Below the pieces are notes generated by a model that saw only the letters and a list, made by a program, of their open reading frames with translations, did not search any database and was not told the DNA's origin. Below, in pieces: positions 44,840 to 53,358 of a stretch of DNA of 64,000 bases. This stretch comes from Falsigemmobacter faecalis (lineage in GTDB: Bacteria; Pseudomonadota; Alphaproteobacteria; Rhodobacterales; Rhodobacteraceae). The DNA is taken from positions 48,413 through 112,412 of the forward strand of contig NZ_RRAZ01000017.1 in assembly GCF_003863335.1 (NCBI RefSeq), written 5' to 3'. Both the position numbers and the translations under genes were made by a program. The number at the start of each line of letters is the position of its first letter. Position 1 is the stretch's first letter.

Positions 44840-45739
44840 TCACAAGGAAGAGGGGGGATTTCCCCCCCGGCCGAAGTCCTGCGCCAGTGCATCAACCAGC
44901 GCCCGCACCTTGCCCGCCAGATGCCGACCCGGCGGCCAGACCACATGAATTGGGATCGCCGGTGGCTCAAAATCCGCCAGCACCGGCACCAGCGCCCCGG
45001 AGGCCAGCGCGTCACCAGCGACGAAATCCGGCAGCCGCGTGATGCCAAAGCCGGAAAGCGCCGCAGTCAGGCAGGCTTCGGCATTGGAAAACCGCAGCCG
45101 CCCCGTCACGCCCACCGGCTCTGCGCCAAGAAAGAACCAGCGGGTCGGGTCGCGCATATTGCTGTCAAGGATAAGATCCTGGCCTGCGAGGTCTTCGGGT
45201 GCCTGCGGCACGCCGCGCGCCTCAAGATACTCTGGTGAGGCCAGGGTCATCAGCCGCGCCGCGCCCAGACGCCGGGCAATCAGACTACTGTCGGGGGCCA
45301 TGCCGACGCGCACCGCCAGATCAAAGCCCTCTTCGAGAAGGTTCACCACCCGGTCTGAAAACTGCACATCCAGCCGGATCGCCGGATAATCCGCCGCAAA
45401 GCGCATCATCAAAGGCACCAGCCGCCGGGTTCCAAAGGTCACCGGGGCCGAAACCCTGAGCCGTCCGGCCGCCAGCCCCGACTGGCTGCGGACCGAAGCC
45501 TCCAGCGCCTCCATCTCGGCCAGAAGATCCTTCATCCGCTCGTAATAGACCTGCCCAGCTTCGGTTGGGGCGAGGGCCCTTGTGGTGCGGTTGAGAAGCT
45601 GAACGCCCAGATCCGCCTCAAGCCGTGCGACCAGGCGCGAGGCCTGGCCGGAGGAGGTCTGCAACCGCCGCGCGGCGGCTGCAAAACTGCCGGTGTCGAG
45701 CACCGAAACGAACATACGGTCACAGGCGAGGCGATCCAA
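44840..45739 (-). CDS. LysR-family transcriptional regulator
   Basis: A 299-aa LTTR. The N-terminal winged HTH is MFVSVLDTGSFAAAARRLQTSSGQASRLVARLEADLGVQLLNRTTR (about residues 9-54). The substrate-binding domain with LRVSAPVTFGTRRLVPLM and FGITRLPDFVAGDAL follows. It starts three bases after the stop of the glutathionyl reductase gene, so it is the last gene of the VOC-GST-LysR operon and may control it from within. It is also the gene just upstream of the KAS III operon, so read-through is possible. Confidence 0.93.
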   Translation of the reverse strand: MDRLACDRMFVSVLDTGSFAAAARRLQTSSGQASRLVARLEADLGVQLLNRTTRALAPTEAGQVYYERMKDLLAEMEALEASVRSQSGLAAGRLRVSAPVTFGTRRLVPLMMRFAADYPAIRLDVQFSDRVVNLLEEGFDLAVRVGMAPDSSLIARRLGAARLMTLASPEYLEARGVPQAPEDLAGQDLILDSNMRDPTRWFFLGAEPVGVTGRLRFSNAEACLTAALSGFGITRLPDFVAGDALASGALVPVLADFEPPAIPIHVVWPPGRHLAGKVRALVDALAQDFGRGGNPPSSL

Positions 45740-45742
45740 AGC

Positions 45743-46711
45743 TCACTCCCGGCGCAGCCAGGGCAGATCGGGTCCTTTGGGCACAATGCCGTTCGGGTTC
45801 AGCGCCCGGATCGAATAATAGCCGCGCTTGACGTGATCGATATTCACCGTCTCGCGCACGCCCGGAATATTCAGCGCCCGTTCCAGATAGCTTTGCAGCG
45901 CGGGGTAATCCGCAATGCGGCGGCGGTTGCATTTGAAGAGCCCGTGATAGGCCGCATCAAACCGCACCAGCGTCACAAAAAGGCGCACATCAGCTTCGGT
46001 GAAGCGGCTGCCCATGAGCCAGGGGCCGGTGCGGTGCAGACGCTCTTCAAGCGTGTCGAGGCAGTCAAAGACGCCCTCATAGGCCTCATCATAGGCGATC
46101 TGCGTGGTGGCAAAACCCGCACGGTAAACGCCGTTGTTCAGCGCCGGATAGATCGCGGCATTGATCGCATCAATCCCCTCGCGCAGATCTTCGGGGTAAA
46201 GATCGGGACCCGAGGCCAGATCGCCAAAGCCCGAGTTGAACATCCGCACGATATCGGCGGATTCGTTGTTCACGATGGTGCCGCGCTTTTTGTCCCACAG
46301 GACCGGCACCGTGGCGCGTCCGGTATAACCCGGGTCGGCCATGGTGTAGATCTGGTGCATATAGACAGCGCCGTTCAAGTCATCAGGCCCGGTGAACTGC
46401 GGCCCCTTTTCCGTGCCAAAGCGCCAGCCCTGGGGGCTGAGTTCCGGCTCGACCACCGAGACGGAAACCACTTCGGTCAGCCCCTTCATGCGCCGCGCGA
46501 TCAGCGCACGCGAGGCCCAGGGACAGATCAGCGCGACATAAAGATGATAGCGCCCGGCCTCGGCCTGAAAGCCGCCCTCTCCGGTCGGACCTGCGGCGCC
46601 ATCGGGCGTGATCCAGTTGCGAAAGCCCGAGACCTGGCGGACAAAGCCGCCCTTGTCGTCTTTCGCCTGGACCGGCTGCCAGTCTTCGGTCCATTTGCCA
46701 TTTACCAGCAT
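45743..46711 (-). CDS. glutathionyl-hydroquinone reductase (YqjG/Xi-class GST)
   Basis: A 322-aa Xi-class glutathione transferase. The active-site cysteine lies in LICPWASRALIARR. Xi-class landmarks are GFRNWITPDG, VSVSVVEPELSPQGWRF, TVPVLWDKKRGTIVNNESADIVRMFN, FDCLDTLEERL and the C-terminal RFDAAYHGLFKCNRRRI. It reduces glutathionyl-hydroquinones. It follows the VOC gene by 17 bases and precedes the LysR gene by three, a grouping that points to quinone or catechol detoxification. Confidence 0.95.
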   Translation of the reverse strand: MLVNGKWTEDWQPVQAKDDKGGFVRQVSGFRNWITPDGAAGPTGEGGFQAEAGRYHLYVALICPWASRALIARRMKGLTEVVSVSVVEPELSPQGWRFGTEKGPQFTGPDDLNGAVYMHQIYTMADPGYTGRATVPVLWDKKRGTIVNNESADIVRMFNSGFGDLASGPDLYPEDLREGIDAINAAIYPALNNGVYRAGFATTQIAYDEAYEGVFDCLDTLEERLHRTGPWLMGSRFTEADVRLFVTLVRFDAAYHGLFKCNRRRIADYPALQSYLERALNIPGVRETVNIDHVKRGYYSIRALNPNGIVPKGPDLPWLRRE

Positions 46712-46728
46712 ATCGCTTTTCCTCTGTC

Positions 46729-47562
46729 TCAGATCGCGCGGATGGTGAGGGGGGTGTTCCAGGGGTCACGCAGCTCAAACCCCAGGGGGGCATCGGCACC
46801 AAGGCCGGCGGCGCGGCGCAGCTGCAAAGCGCGGCCCGCATCGACGCGCAGCTCCATATCCGTCAGACCCGTTGAGGGCATGGCGCGCGGCGCGGCATTG
46901 CGGCTGTTCCAGACATTGGCCGCGATATGGTGGTGATAGCCATCCGCCGACATAAAGACCGCGCCGGGGTAATGACAGGTCACATCAAGACCGAGTTCGC
47001 CGACGTAGAACTTCTCCGCCTCAGCGACCGAGCCCACCTGCAGATGCACATGGCCAATGACCGAGCCCTCTGGAAAGCCCTGCCATTTACCGGACTTCGC
47101 CGATTTCACCAGGCCTTCGACATCGAGAGGATCGCTCGACATCTCCACCAGGCCCCCCTTCCAGGACCATTGATCCCGGGGCCGGTCGATGTAAATCTCA
47201 ATGCCATTGCCTTCGGGATCGTTGAGGTAGATGGCTTCTGAGACAAGGTGATCTGCCACGCCGCTCACCGGGGCCTGTTGTGCGATGGCCTGTTTCACCC
47301 AGGCGCCAAGATCCGCCCGGGAGGGCAGAAGGAAGGCCGTATGGAAGAGACCGGCTTCTTTGGCTGCCCGTTGACGTGCTGCGCGATCCTGCCGCAATTC
47401 GAGCAGAACCTCTGAGCCCGAGCCATAGCGTGCCGTCTCACCGTCACGGCCCATCGGATGCAGGCCGATGACCTCTTCGTAATAGCGGCCGACCTTGTCC
47501 AGATCACGGACGGTCAGGGCCACGCGCCCCATATGAAGGCTAGTTCCGGTCGGATTGCTCAT
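46729..47562 (-). CDS. VOC-family dioxygenase (catechol 2,3-dioxygenase-like)
   Basis: A 277-aa protein with two vicinal-oxygen-chelate modules: HMGRVALTVRDLDKVGRYYEEVIGL near the N-terminus and VIGHVHLQVGSVAEAEKFYVGELGLDVT from about residue 166. Metal-ligand candidates are His in each beta strand and Glu in NGIEIYIDRP. It resembles the CatE-type ring-cleavage enzymes of quinone-stress operons. ATG 47562 with GGGGAGAC upstream is the start; the open frame runs on upstream without homology. It is the first gene of a three-gene operon. Confidence 0.9.
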   Translation of the reverse strand: MSNPTGTSLHMGRVALTVRDLDKVGRYYEEVIGLHPMGRDGETARYGSGSEVLLELRQDRAARQRAAKEAGLFHTAFLLPSRADLGAWVKQAIAQQAPVSGVADHLVSEAIYLNDPEGNGIEIYIDRPRDQWSWKGGLVEMSSDPLDVEGLVKSAKSGKWQGFPEGSVIGHVHLQVGSVAEAEKFYVGELGLDVTCHYPGAVFMSADGYHHHIAANVWNSRNAAPRAMPSTGLTDMELRVDAGRALQLRRAAGLGADAPLGFELRDPWNTPLTIRAI

Positions 47563-48002
47563 CTCGGTCTCCCCTGCCTCATGAACCAACGCCCGAGGCT
47601 GAAATTGCGTTGCCGTGAATATGCCTTTGTTGTGATTAATGCGAAACCGGTCATGATTGAGATAAACTCCTTCCGAAACGGAAGGAATAGGGCGGCAATC
47701 CTGCGACTTTACCCCGCATCCCGCTGGCAACTGCGGGATACTCAGTCAAAAGAGGAGCCCCGGATGCTCACAGGGGCGCTCACAAGAGGGCCAGGCGTCA
47801 GGCCCAGAGACAATGTCGTTGCGCGCGCCTCCGGTCTCCCGCCTGCTGACGGATCCTCCGAGCCCGGGTGGTCGCAGAGGTACCCAACGAGTGCCCTGCG
47901 GCTCTGACGTCCTGTCCTCATACAGGCCTAAGCCCCCCCTGCCCGCTGCCGGATTCCTCCGTGAAAGGAGGAGGCCGTTCAGATGCCAGTGAGGCCCATA
48001 AA
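47563..48002. other. gene-free stretch between VOC and pyrG, with operator candidate
   Basis: About 440 bases without a credible gene. The right-to-left promoter of the VOC operon should lie in the AT-richer part (47615-47670). A perfect inverted repeat TCCTTCCG-AAA-CGGAAGGA (47668-47686) is the clearest operator candidate. The rest (47720-48000) shows no recognisable content. Confidence 0.45.
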
Positions 48003-48035
48003 AGACAGCCCCGGCCACTGGGGCCGGGGCTGTCT
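48003..48035 (-). terminator. pyrG terminator
   Basis: A fourteen-base perfect stem (48003-48016 with 48022-48035) and a five-base loop, followed on the minus strand by TTTATGG. It lies 20 bases after the pyrG stop. Confidence 0.88.
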
Positions 48036-48054
48036 GCCGCCGATCTGAGAGGGC

Positions 48055-49698
48055 TCAGACCAGACGGGAATTTTCGGTCGCCGCGCGCACGAAATCGGCA
48101 AAGAGCGGGTGCGGCTCAAAGGGTTTCGACTTCAGTTCCGGGTGGAACTGCACGCCGATATACCACGGGTGATCCTCAACCTCGACGATCTCGGGCAGTT
48201 TGCCGTCGGGCGAAAGGCCCGAGAACTTCAGCCCGCAACCCTCAAGCTGCTCCATGTAGCGCGCATCAACCTCATAGCGGTGGCGGTGACGCTCTTCGAT
48301 CTCAGTGGTGCCATAGATGCGGGCCACGTGGCTGCCGGGGACCAGCTTCGCCGAGTAAGCGCCCAGACGCATGGTGCCGCCCTTGTCGTCGGTCGACTTG
48401 CGCTCAACCCTGTGGTTGCCCTGCACCCATTCTTTCAGGTGGTAAACCACCGGGGTGAAGCGCTTTTCACCGGCTTCATGGTCAAACTCTTCCGAGCCTG
48501 CGTCATCGATGCCGGCAAGGTTGCGTGCCGCTTCAATGACCGCCATCTGCATCCCCAGACAGATGCCCATGTAAGGCACCTTCTTTTCGCGGGCAAAGCG
48601 GGCCGCTTTGATCTTGCCCTCGGTGCCGCGCTCACCAAAGCCGCCCGGAACGAGGATCGCATGGAAGCCTTCGAGCCAGGGTGCCGGGTCTTCTTTGTCG
48701 AAGATCTCGGCGTCGATCCACTCAGCGCGCACCTTCACACGGTTGGCCATGCCACCATGGGTCAGGGCTTCCGCGATCGATTTATAGGCGTCTTCCAGCT
48801 GGGTGTATTTGCCCACGATAGCGACGCGCACTTCGCCTTCGGGGTTCGCCATGCGGTCCATGACGTCTTCCCAGCGGGCCAGATTGGGCTTCGGCGCAGG
48901 CTCAATGCCAAAGGCATTCAGCACGGCCGTATCAAGGCCTTCCGCGTGATAGGCCAGGGGTGCCTGATAGATGGTCTTCAGGTCATAGGCCGGGATCACA
49001 TGCTCTTTGCGCACATTGCAGAAGAGAGCGATCTTCTCGCGCTCACGCTCGGGGATCGGGTGCTCCGAGCGGCAGACGAGGACATCCGGGGCCAGACCGA
49101 TCGACTGCAGTTCCTTCACGGAGTGCTGGGTCGGTTTGGTCTTCAGCTCACCCGATGCGGCCAGATAGGGCAGCAGCGTCAGGTGCATCAGGATGCATTC
49201 ACCGCGCGGACGCTCATGGATGAACTGGCGGATGGCTTCAAAGAAGGGCAGGCCTTCGATATCGCCAACGGTGCCGCCGATTTCGCAGAGCATGAAATCA
49301 ACCTCATCTTCGCCGATGCGAAGGTAGTCTTTGATTTCATTGGTGACATGGGGGACGACCTGAATGGTCTTGCCCAGGTAATCACCACGGCGCTCGCGCT
49401 CAAGCACGTTGGAATAGATGCGACCCGAGGAGATCGAATCGGTCTTGCGGGCAGAAACGCCGGTGAAGCGCTCATAGTGGCCGAGGTCGAGGTCGGTTTC
49501 CGCGCCGTCATCGGTCACGAAAACTTCGCCATGCTCAAAGGGCGACATCGTGCCGGGGTCGACGTTCAGATAGGGGTCAAGCTTGCGCAGACGCACGGTA
49601 TAGCCGCGGGCCTGAAGCAAAGCGCCAAGAGCTGCCGAAGCCAGCCCTTTACCAAGGGACGAAACAACGCCGCCGGTAATGAAGATATAACGTGCCAA
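48055..49698 (-). CDS. pyrG: CTP synthase
   Basis: A 547-aa enzyme that aminates UTP to CTP with glutamine. The synthetase domain begins [32 protein letters not shown], with [39 protein letters not shown]. The glutamine amidotransferase domain has the nucleophile cysteine in [17 protein letters not shown] and the His/Glu pair in [12 protein letters not shown]. The start codon is TTG at 49698, with GGAGG upstream, because no ATG lies in reach. It is downstream of secG, 136 bases apart. Confidence 0.97.
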   Translation of the reverse strand: MARYIFITGGVVSSLGKGLASAALGALLQARGYTVRLRKLDPYLNVDPGTMSPFEHGEVFVTDDGAETDLDLGHYERFTGVSARKTDSISSGRIYSNVLERERRGDYLGKTIQVVPHVTNEIKDYLRIGEDEVDFMLCEIGGTVGDIEGLPFFEAIRQFIHERPRGECILMHLTLLPYLAASGELKTKPTQHSVKELQSIGLAPDVLVCRSEHPIPEREREKIALFCNVRKEHVIPAYDLKTIYQAPLAYHAEGLDTAVLNAFGIEPAPKPNLARWEDVMDRMANPEGEVRVAIVGKYTQLEDAYKSIAEALTHGGMANRVKVRAEWIDAEIFDKEDPAPWLEGFHAILVPGGFGERGTEGKIKAARFAREKKVPYMGICLGMQMAVIEAARNLAGIDDAGSEEFDHEAGEKRFTPVVYHLKEWVQGNHRVERKSTDDKGGTMRLGAYSAKLVPGSHVARIYGTTEIEERHRHRYEVDARYMEQLEGCGLKFSGLSPDGKLPEIVEVEDHPWYIGVQFHPELKSKPFEPHPLFADFVRAATENSRLV

Positions 49699-49834
49699 GG
49701 CGGCCTCCGTGAGTTGGCGAGCGAATAGCAGAATCGCAGGATCACGGGAGTCAGATCATATGGACCCGATCCCCCAAATGCAATGCGCGCCCATGTGACC
49801 CGGGCGCGCAGGCAGCGAATTCAGTAAAGTGGGA

Positions 49835-50188
49835 TCAGTCGACGCGCGGCGGCGTCAGCGGCTGACTGCCAATGCCCGGCGGCAGCAGATCCGAACCCGG
49901 AGCGGCCGGCGCGGTCATCTGACCATCGGCACCCGGAACGGTATCAACAACCGAGGACCCGGCGGCATCCTGACGCGCCAGAACGGTCAGCGCGAGCGAG
50001 GTGCAGATAAAGGCGATCGCGAGGCCCCAGGTGACTTTGCTCATCGCGGTCGCGGCTGCGCGGCCTGAGACGACGCCCCCGCCACCCCCGCCGATTCCGA
50101 GGCCACCGCCCTCCGAGCGCTGCAGCAGGACAACCCCCACCAGCGCAAGCGCGAGGATCAGATGAACGGTGAGGACGATATTTTCCAT
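49835..50188 (-). CDS. secG: preprotein translocase subunit SecG
   Basis: 117 aa. Two membrane helices (NIVLTVHLILALALVGVVLLQ and LAIAFICTSLALTVLA) flank the signature loop RSEGGGLGIGGGGGGVVSGRAAATAMSK (given as residues 24-51). The C-terminal tail is Pro/Ala-rich. SecG assists SecYE during protein export. It is upstream of pyrG on the same strand and starts at ATG 50188. Confidence 0.95.
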   Translation of the reverse strand: MENIVLTVHLILALALVGVVLLQRSEGGGLGIGGGGGGVVSGRAAATAMSKVTWGLAIAFICTSLALTVLARQDAAGSSVVDTVPGADGQMTAPAAPGSDLLPPGIGSQPLTPPRVD

Positions 50189-51677
50189 GCTCAGAACCTT
50201 ATGATCGGCTGACGCGACTGTTTAGGCGCAGAACATCTCCGGCGCAAGCACCCGCGCAAGGGAAGTTCGCCGCAGGGGAATGATTTTACTTTCGGGCAGC
50301 GCTTCTGCGCGCAGGGCGTTTCGGCGCCTTCCGGCGTAAGAAGGCGCCTGCCCGCAAAGGAGACCCCGTCCCGGCGCAGTCCAAAGGCCTGCAAGCCCCC
50401 TGCGCAGAGGGTTTGCGCTGCCGGAACGGACCCCGCGGCTGTCCTCAGGCTGGCGGGGGCATTCTGCGCATCAGCCCCGGCCCGTATCGGCTGTGCTTCC
50501 CTTTCCGGTCACAAACGACCGGGTCCCGGCCTGCGCTGACCTTCGGTCTCCGCCCCGGCCGGACAAAGGCCCGGCTCGGCAGCTTTGCAGAATCAGCCCC
50601 GTCTCCGCCAGACAGCGATCTCCCGGCTCCCCGCTTTGAGGAAGGATATCAAAGCTACCCTGCCCCACCCCCTCAGATCAGACAGAACGGGCGGCACGGA
50701 TCCCGGGGGACCTGGCTATGACATCAGGGGGTGCGGCATGGCCCTCGACACTCCCTCTTGCGACAAGGGACGGGAACCAAAGCAATCGTTCGCGGGCCGC
50801 ACTCTTGAACTTCGCCACCTCATCACCCGGCGGGCAGTTGGTCTGAACCCGACAGCCCCCAAAGAGCCGGGCCCCGGCCACGGCGCAGATCGTCGCAGCC
50901 CGATGCGATCTTCCCTGCAGGATCGCTCCCGTACCAGCCGCGACACGTTCAGCAGAACTGCCTGACCTCGCAATCAGCGGCGCGCTGGAGCGGTGATCCG
51001 CAAAGCTGTCGTCACCACAGAGTGGCCTTGGCAACAGCCGCGCCCTTCCCGTCAGCGCCGCCTGAACGTCCCGCGGTGCCTCAACCTCGCAGAGGCTTCG
51101 GGCGAAGACCCGCGAAACTGAATGAGATCACCGCTCTGATGACCGCGGCGCTATTCGCGTCATTGCTGTCGGGTCTTGCCTGAGCGCCGCAGCTCCGGCG
51201 GTGATCCGGGCCGCAGATGCACAGCAGGGAAAGGCGCGCGCGGCAAAATCGCTCTGCCAGCGGTGCCGCGCAAGCCAGCCCTGACGGGCATCGCCAGAGA
51301 GGCTCTGAGGCTGATGTGACCCGATTGGAGCGACGGGTGGCTCTGCGGAAGGCGGCACCAGGCCGCAGCGCCGCCTTCCCTGTCCGGAACCTCTCAGGAT
51401 CGGGTCGCCCGATGGTCCCCGGCCCTGCGTCCCGGACTGCTCAGGTCCTGACGCGCCCGTGGCAGAACGCTGCATCGCAAAGGGGGCTCAACCGCCCCTG
51501 CCCGGACATCAGTCCCCCCCACGAACCCGTGGCATTTTCTCCGCGATGCGGCAGAAGGGCGCCAGGGCCTGCCCTTCGGTCTTGCCGTCCGGCGCACAAT
51601 CGGCCAGAAGAAAGCGAAACCCATGCCTGGTTCCGACCGGCACTTCCCGGGCTGCCGGTTTCACCCGCTGCCTGATG
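50189..51677. other. 1.5-kb gene-free region upstream of secG and purA
   Basis: No credible protein gene was found on either strand; open frames here are short and Arg/Pro/Ser-rich. The clearest structure near secG is a hairpin with nine-base perfect arms (50323-50331 and 50340-50348). Toward the right end the region runs into an orphan terminator at 51678-51702. The secG promoter, reading left, must lie in the first few hundred bases. The length is unusual for this otherwise dense window. Confidence 0.5.
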
Positions 51678-51702
51678 ACGCATGCTGAACCATGCGTTTT
51701 TT
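51678..51702 (+). terminator. orphan rho-independent terminator upstream of purA
   Basis: A seven-base perfect stem (51678-51684 with 51691-51697), a six-base loop, and six T residues at the 3' end. It lies 77 bases before the purA start, and no protein gene precedes it on the plus strand. It either ends a small RNA or acts as an attenuator in the purA leader. Confidence 0.7.
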
Positions 51703-51778
51703 GGTATTTTCAGGTTTCCACTCTGCTGCCCTCTCGTTATAGGGGCCGGGGTTTTCTCTCGAGGCAAGGATATTCCTC

Positions 51779-53071
51779 ATGGCCAATGTTGTTGTCGTGG
51801 GCGCCCAGTGGGGCGACGAAGGCAAAGGCAAGATCGTCGACTGGCTGTCGGAGCGCGCGGATGTCATCGCCCGCTTCCAGGGTGGTCATAACGCAGGCCA
51901 CACGCTGGTAATCGACGGCAATGTCTACAAGCTCTCGCTGCTGCCCTCGGGCATCGTGCGCGGCGGCAAGCTGTCGGTGATCGGCAACGGCGTTGTTCTG
52001 GATCCGTGGCACCTCGTCACCGAGATCGAAAAGCTGCGCGGTCAGGGCGTCGATATCTCGCCCGAGAACCTGATGATCGCTGAGAACACCTCGCTGATCC
52101 TGCCGCTGCATGGCGAGCTGGACCGCGCCCGTGAAGGCGCTGTGGGTGTGGCGAAAATCGGCACCACCGGTCGTGGTATCGGCCCGGCTTATGAAGACAA
52201 AGTCGGCCGTCGCGCGATCCGCGTCGCGGATCTCGCCGATGAAGCCACCGTTGAGCTGCGCGTTGACCGCCTGCTGGCCCACCACGATGCGCTGCGCCGT
52301 GGTCTGGGCCTGGAGCCGATCGACCGTGCCGCACTCATCGCGGTTCTGAAAGAGATCGCGCCGAGCGTGCTGCCCTATGCACAGCCGGTCTGGAAAGTGC
52401 TGACCGACGCCCGCCGCGCCGGCAAGCGCATCCTCTTTGAGGGCGCACAGGGCGCGCTGCTGGACGTTGATTTCGGCACCTATCCCTTCGTGACCTCGTC
52501 GAACACCCTTGCGGGTCAGGCCGCGACCGGTGTGGGCCTTGGGCCGACCGCGATCGACTTCGTGCTGGGCATCGTGAAGGCCTATACCACCCGCGTCGGT
52601 GAAGGCCCCTTCGCTGCCGAGCTGAACGACGAAGACGGCCAGCGTCTGGGCGAGCGCGGCCATGAGTTTGGCACCGTGACCGGCCGTAAGCGCCGCTGCG
52701 GCTGGTTCGATGCGGTTCTCGTCCGTCAGACCTGCGCCACCTCGGGTGTCTCGGGCATCGCGCTGACCAAGCTCGACGTGCTGGACGGCTTCAAGACGCT
52801 GAAAATCTGCGTGGCTTATGAACTCGATGGCAAGCGCATCGACTTCCTGCCGACCGCTGCAGACCAGCAGGCGCGCTGCAAGCCGATCTACGAAGAGCTG
52901 GACGGCTGGAGCGAATCGACCGAGGGCGCACGCTCCTGGGCTGACCTTCCGGCCGCGGCGATCAAATACGTCCGCCGCGTGGAAGAGCTGATCCAATGCC
53001 CGGTTGCCATGCTCTCGACCTCGCCCGAGCGCGACGACACCATCCTCGTCACCGACCCCTTCGCTGACTGA
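51779..53071 (+). CDS. purA: adenylosuccinate synthetase
   Basis: A 430-aa enzyme that joins IMP and aspartate with GTP in AMP synthesis. It begins [27 protein letters not shown], the P-loop and catalytic aspartate block. [52 protein letters not shown] and [14 protein letters not shown] follow, all invariant family blocks. AAGGA lies nine bases upstream of the ATG. The stop overlaps the start of the DUF2842 gene (TGATG). Confidence 0.97.
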   Translation: MANVVVVGAQWGDEGKGKIVDWLSERADVIARFQGGHNAGHTLVIDGNVYKLSLLPSGIVRGGKLSVIGNGVVLDPWHLVTEIEKLRGQGVDISPENLMIAENTSLILPLHGELDRAREGAVGVAKIGTTGRGIGPAYEDKVGRRAIRVADLADEATVELRVDRLLAHHDALRRGLGLEPIDRAALIAVLKEIAPSVLPYAQPVWKVLTDARRAGKRILFEGAQGALLDVDFGTYPFVTSSNTLAGQAATGVGLGPTAIDFVLGIVKAYTTRVGEGPFAAELNDEDGQRLGERGHEFGTVTGRKRRCGWFDAVLVRQTCATSGVSGIALTKLDVLDGFKTLKICVAYELDGKRIDFLPTAADQQARCKPIYEELDGWSESTEGARSWADLPAAAIKYVRRVEELIQCPVAMLSTSPERDDTILVTDPFAD

Positions 53072-53292
53072 TGGCGCTGAGCTACCGCAATCGCAAGCGC
53101 CTGGCGCTTTTCGTTCTGGTGATCGGCCTGCCCGTTTATATCGTGCTGGCCGTGACCCTGGTGGGTCTGATCGAGCGTCCCTCCATCTGGGCGGAACTCG
53201 CGATCTATGTGGCCCTGGGCATCCTGTGGATCCTGCCGCTGAGAAAGGTTTTTCTTGGCGTGGGTCAGGACGATCCGGACCGCCGCGACTGA
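53071..53292 (+). CDS. DUF2842 membrane protein
   Basis: 73 aa. Two membrane helices are present: ALFVLVIGLPVYIVLAVTLVGLI (about 11-33) and AELAIYVALGILWILPL (about 40-56), separated by ERPSIW. The C-terminal tail is charged. It fits the alphaproteobacterial DUF2842 family; function unknown. Its ATG overlaps the purA stop by one base, so it is co-translated with purA. A strong terminator follows. Confidence 0.85.
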   Translation: MALSYRNRKRLALFVLVIGLPVYIVLAVTLVGLIERPSIWAELAIYVALGILWILPLRKVFLGVGQDDPDRRD

Positions 53293-53305
53293 CCCTGCGG
53301 TAAAG

Positions 53306-53339
53306 AAAAAAGGCGCATCCTGCGGGATGCGCCTTTTTT
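53306..53339. terminator. bidirectional terminator after purA-DUF2842
   Basis: A fifteen-base perfect stem (53306-53320 with 53325-53339), a four-base loop, and A/T runs on both sides. It separates convergent genes. Confidence 0.93.
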
Positions 53340-53358
53340 CATGTCTCGGGTCCTGGTC

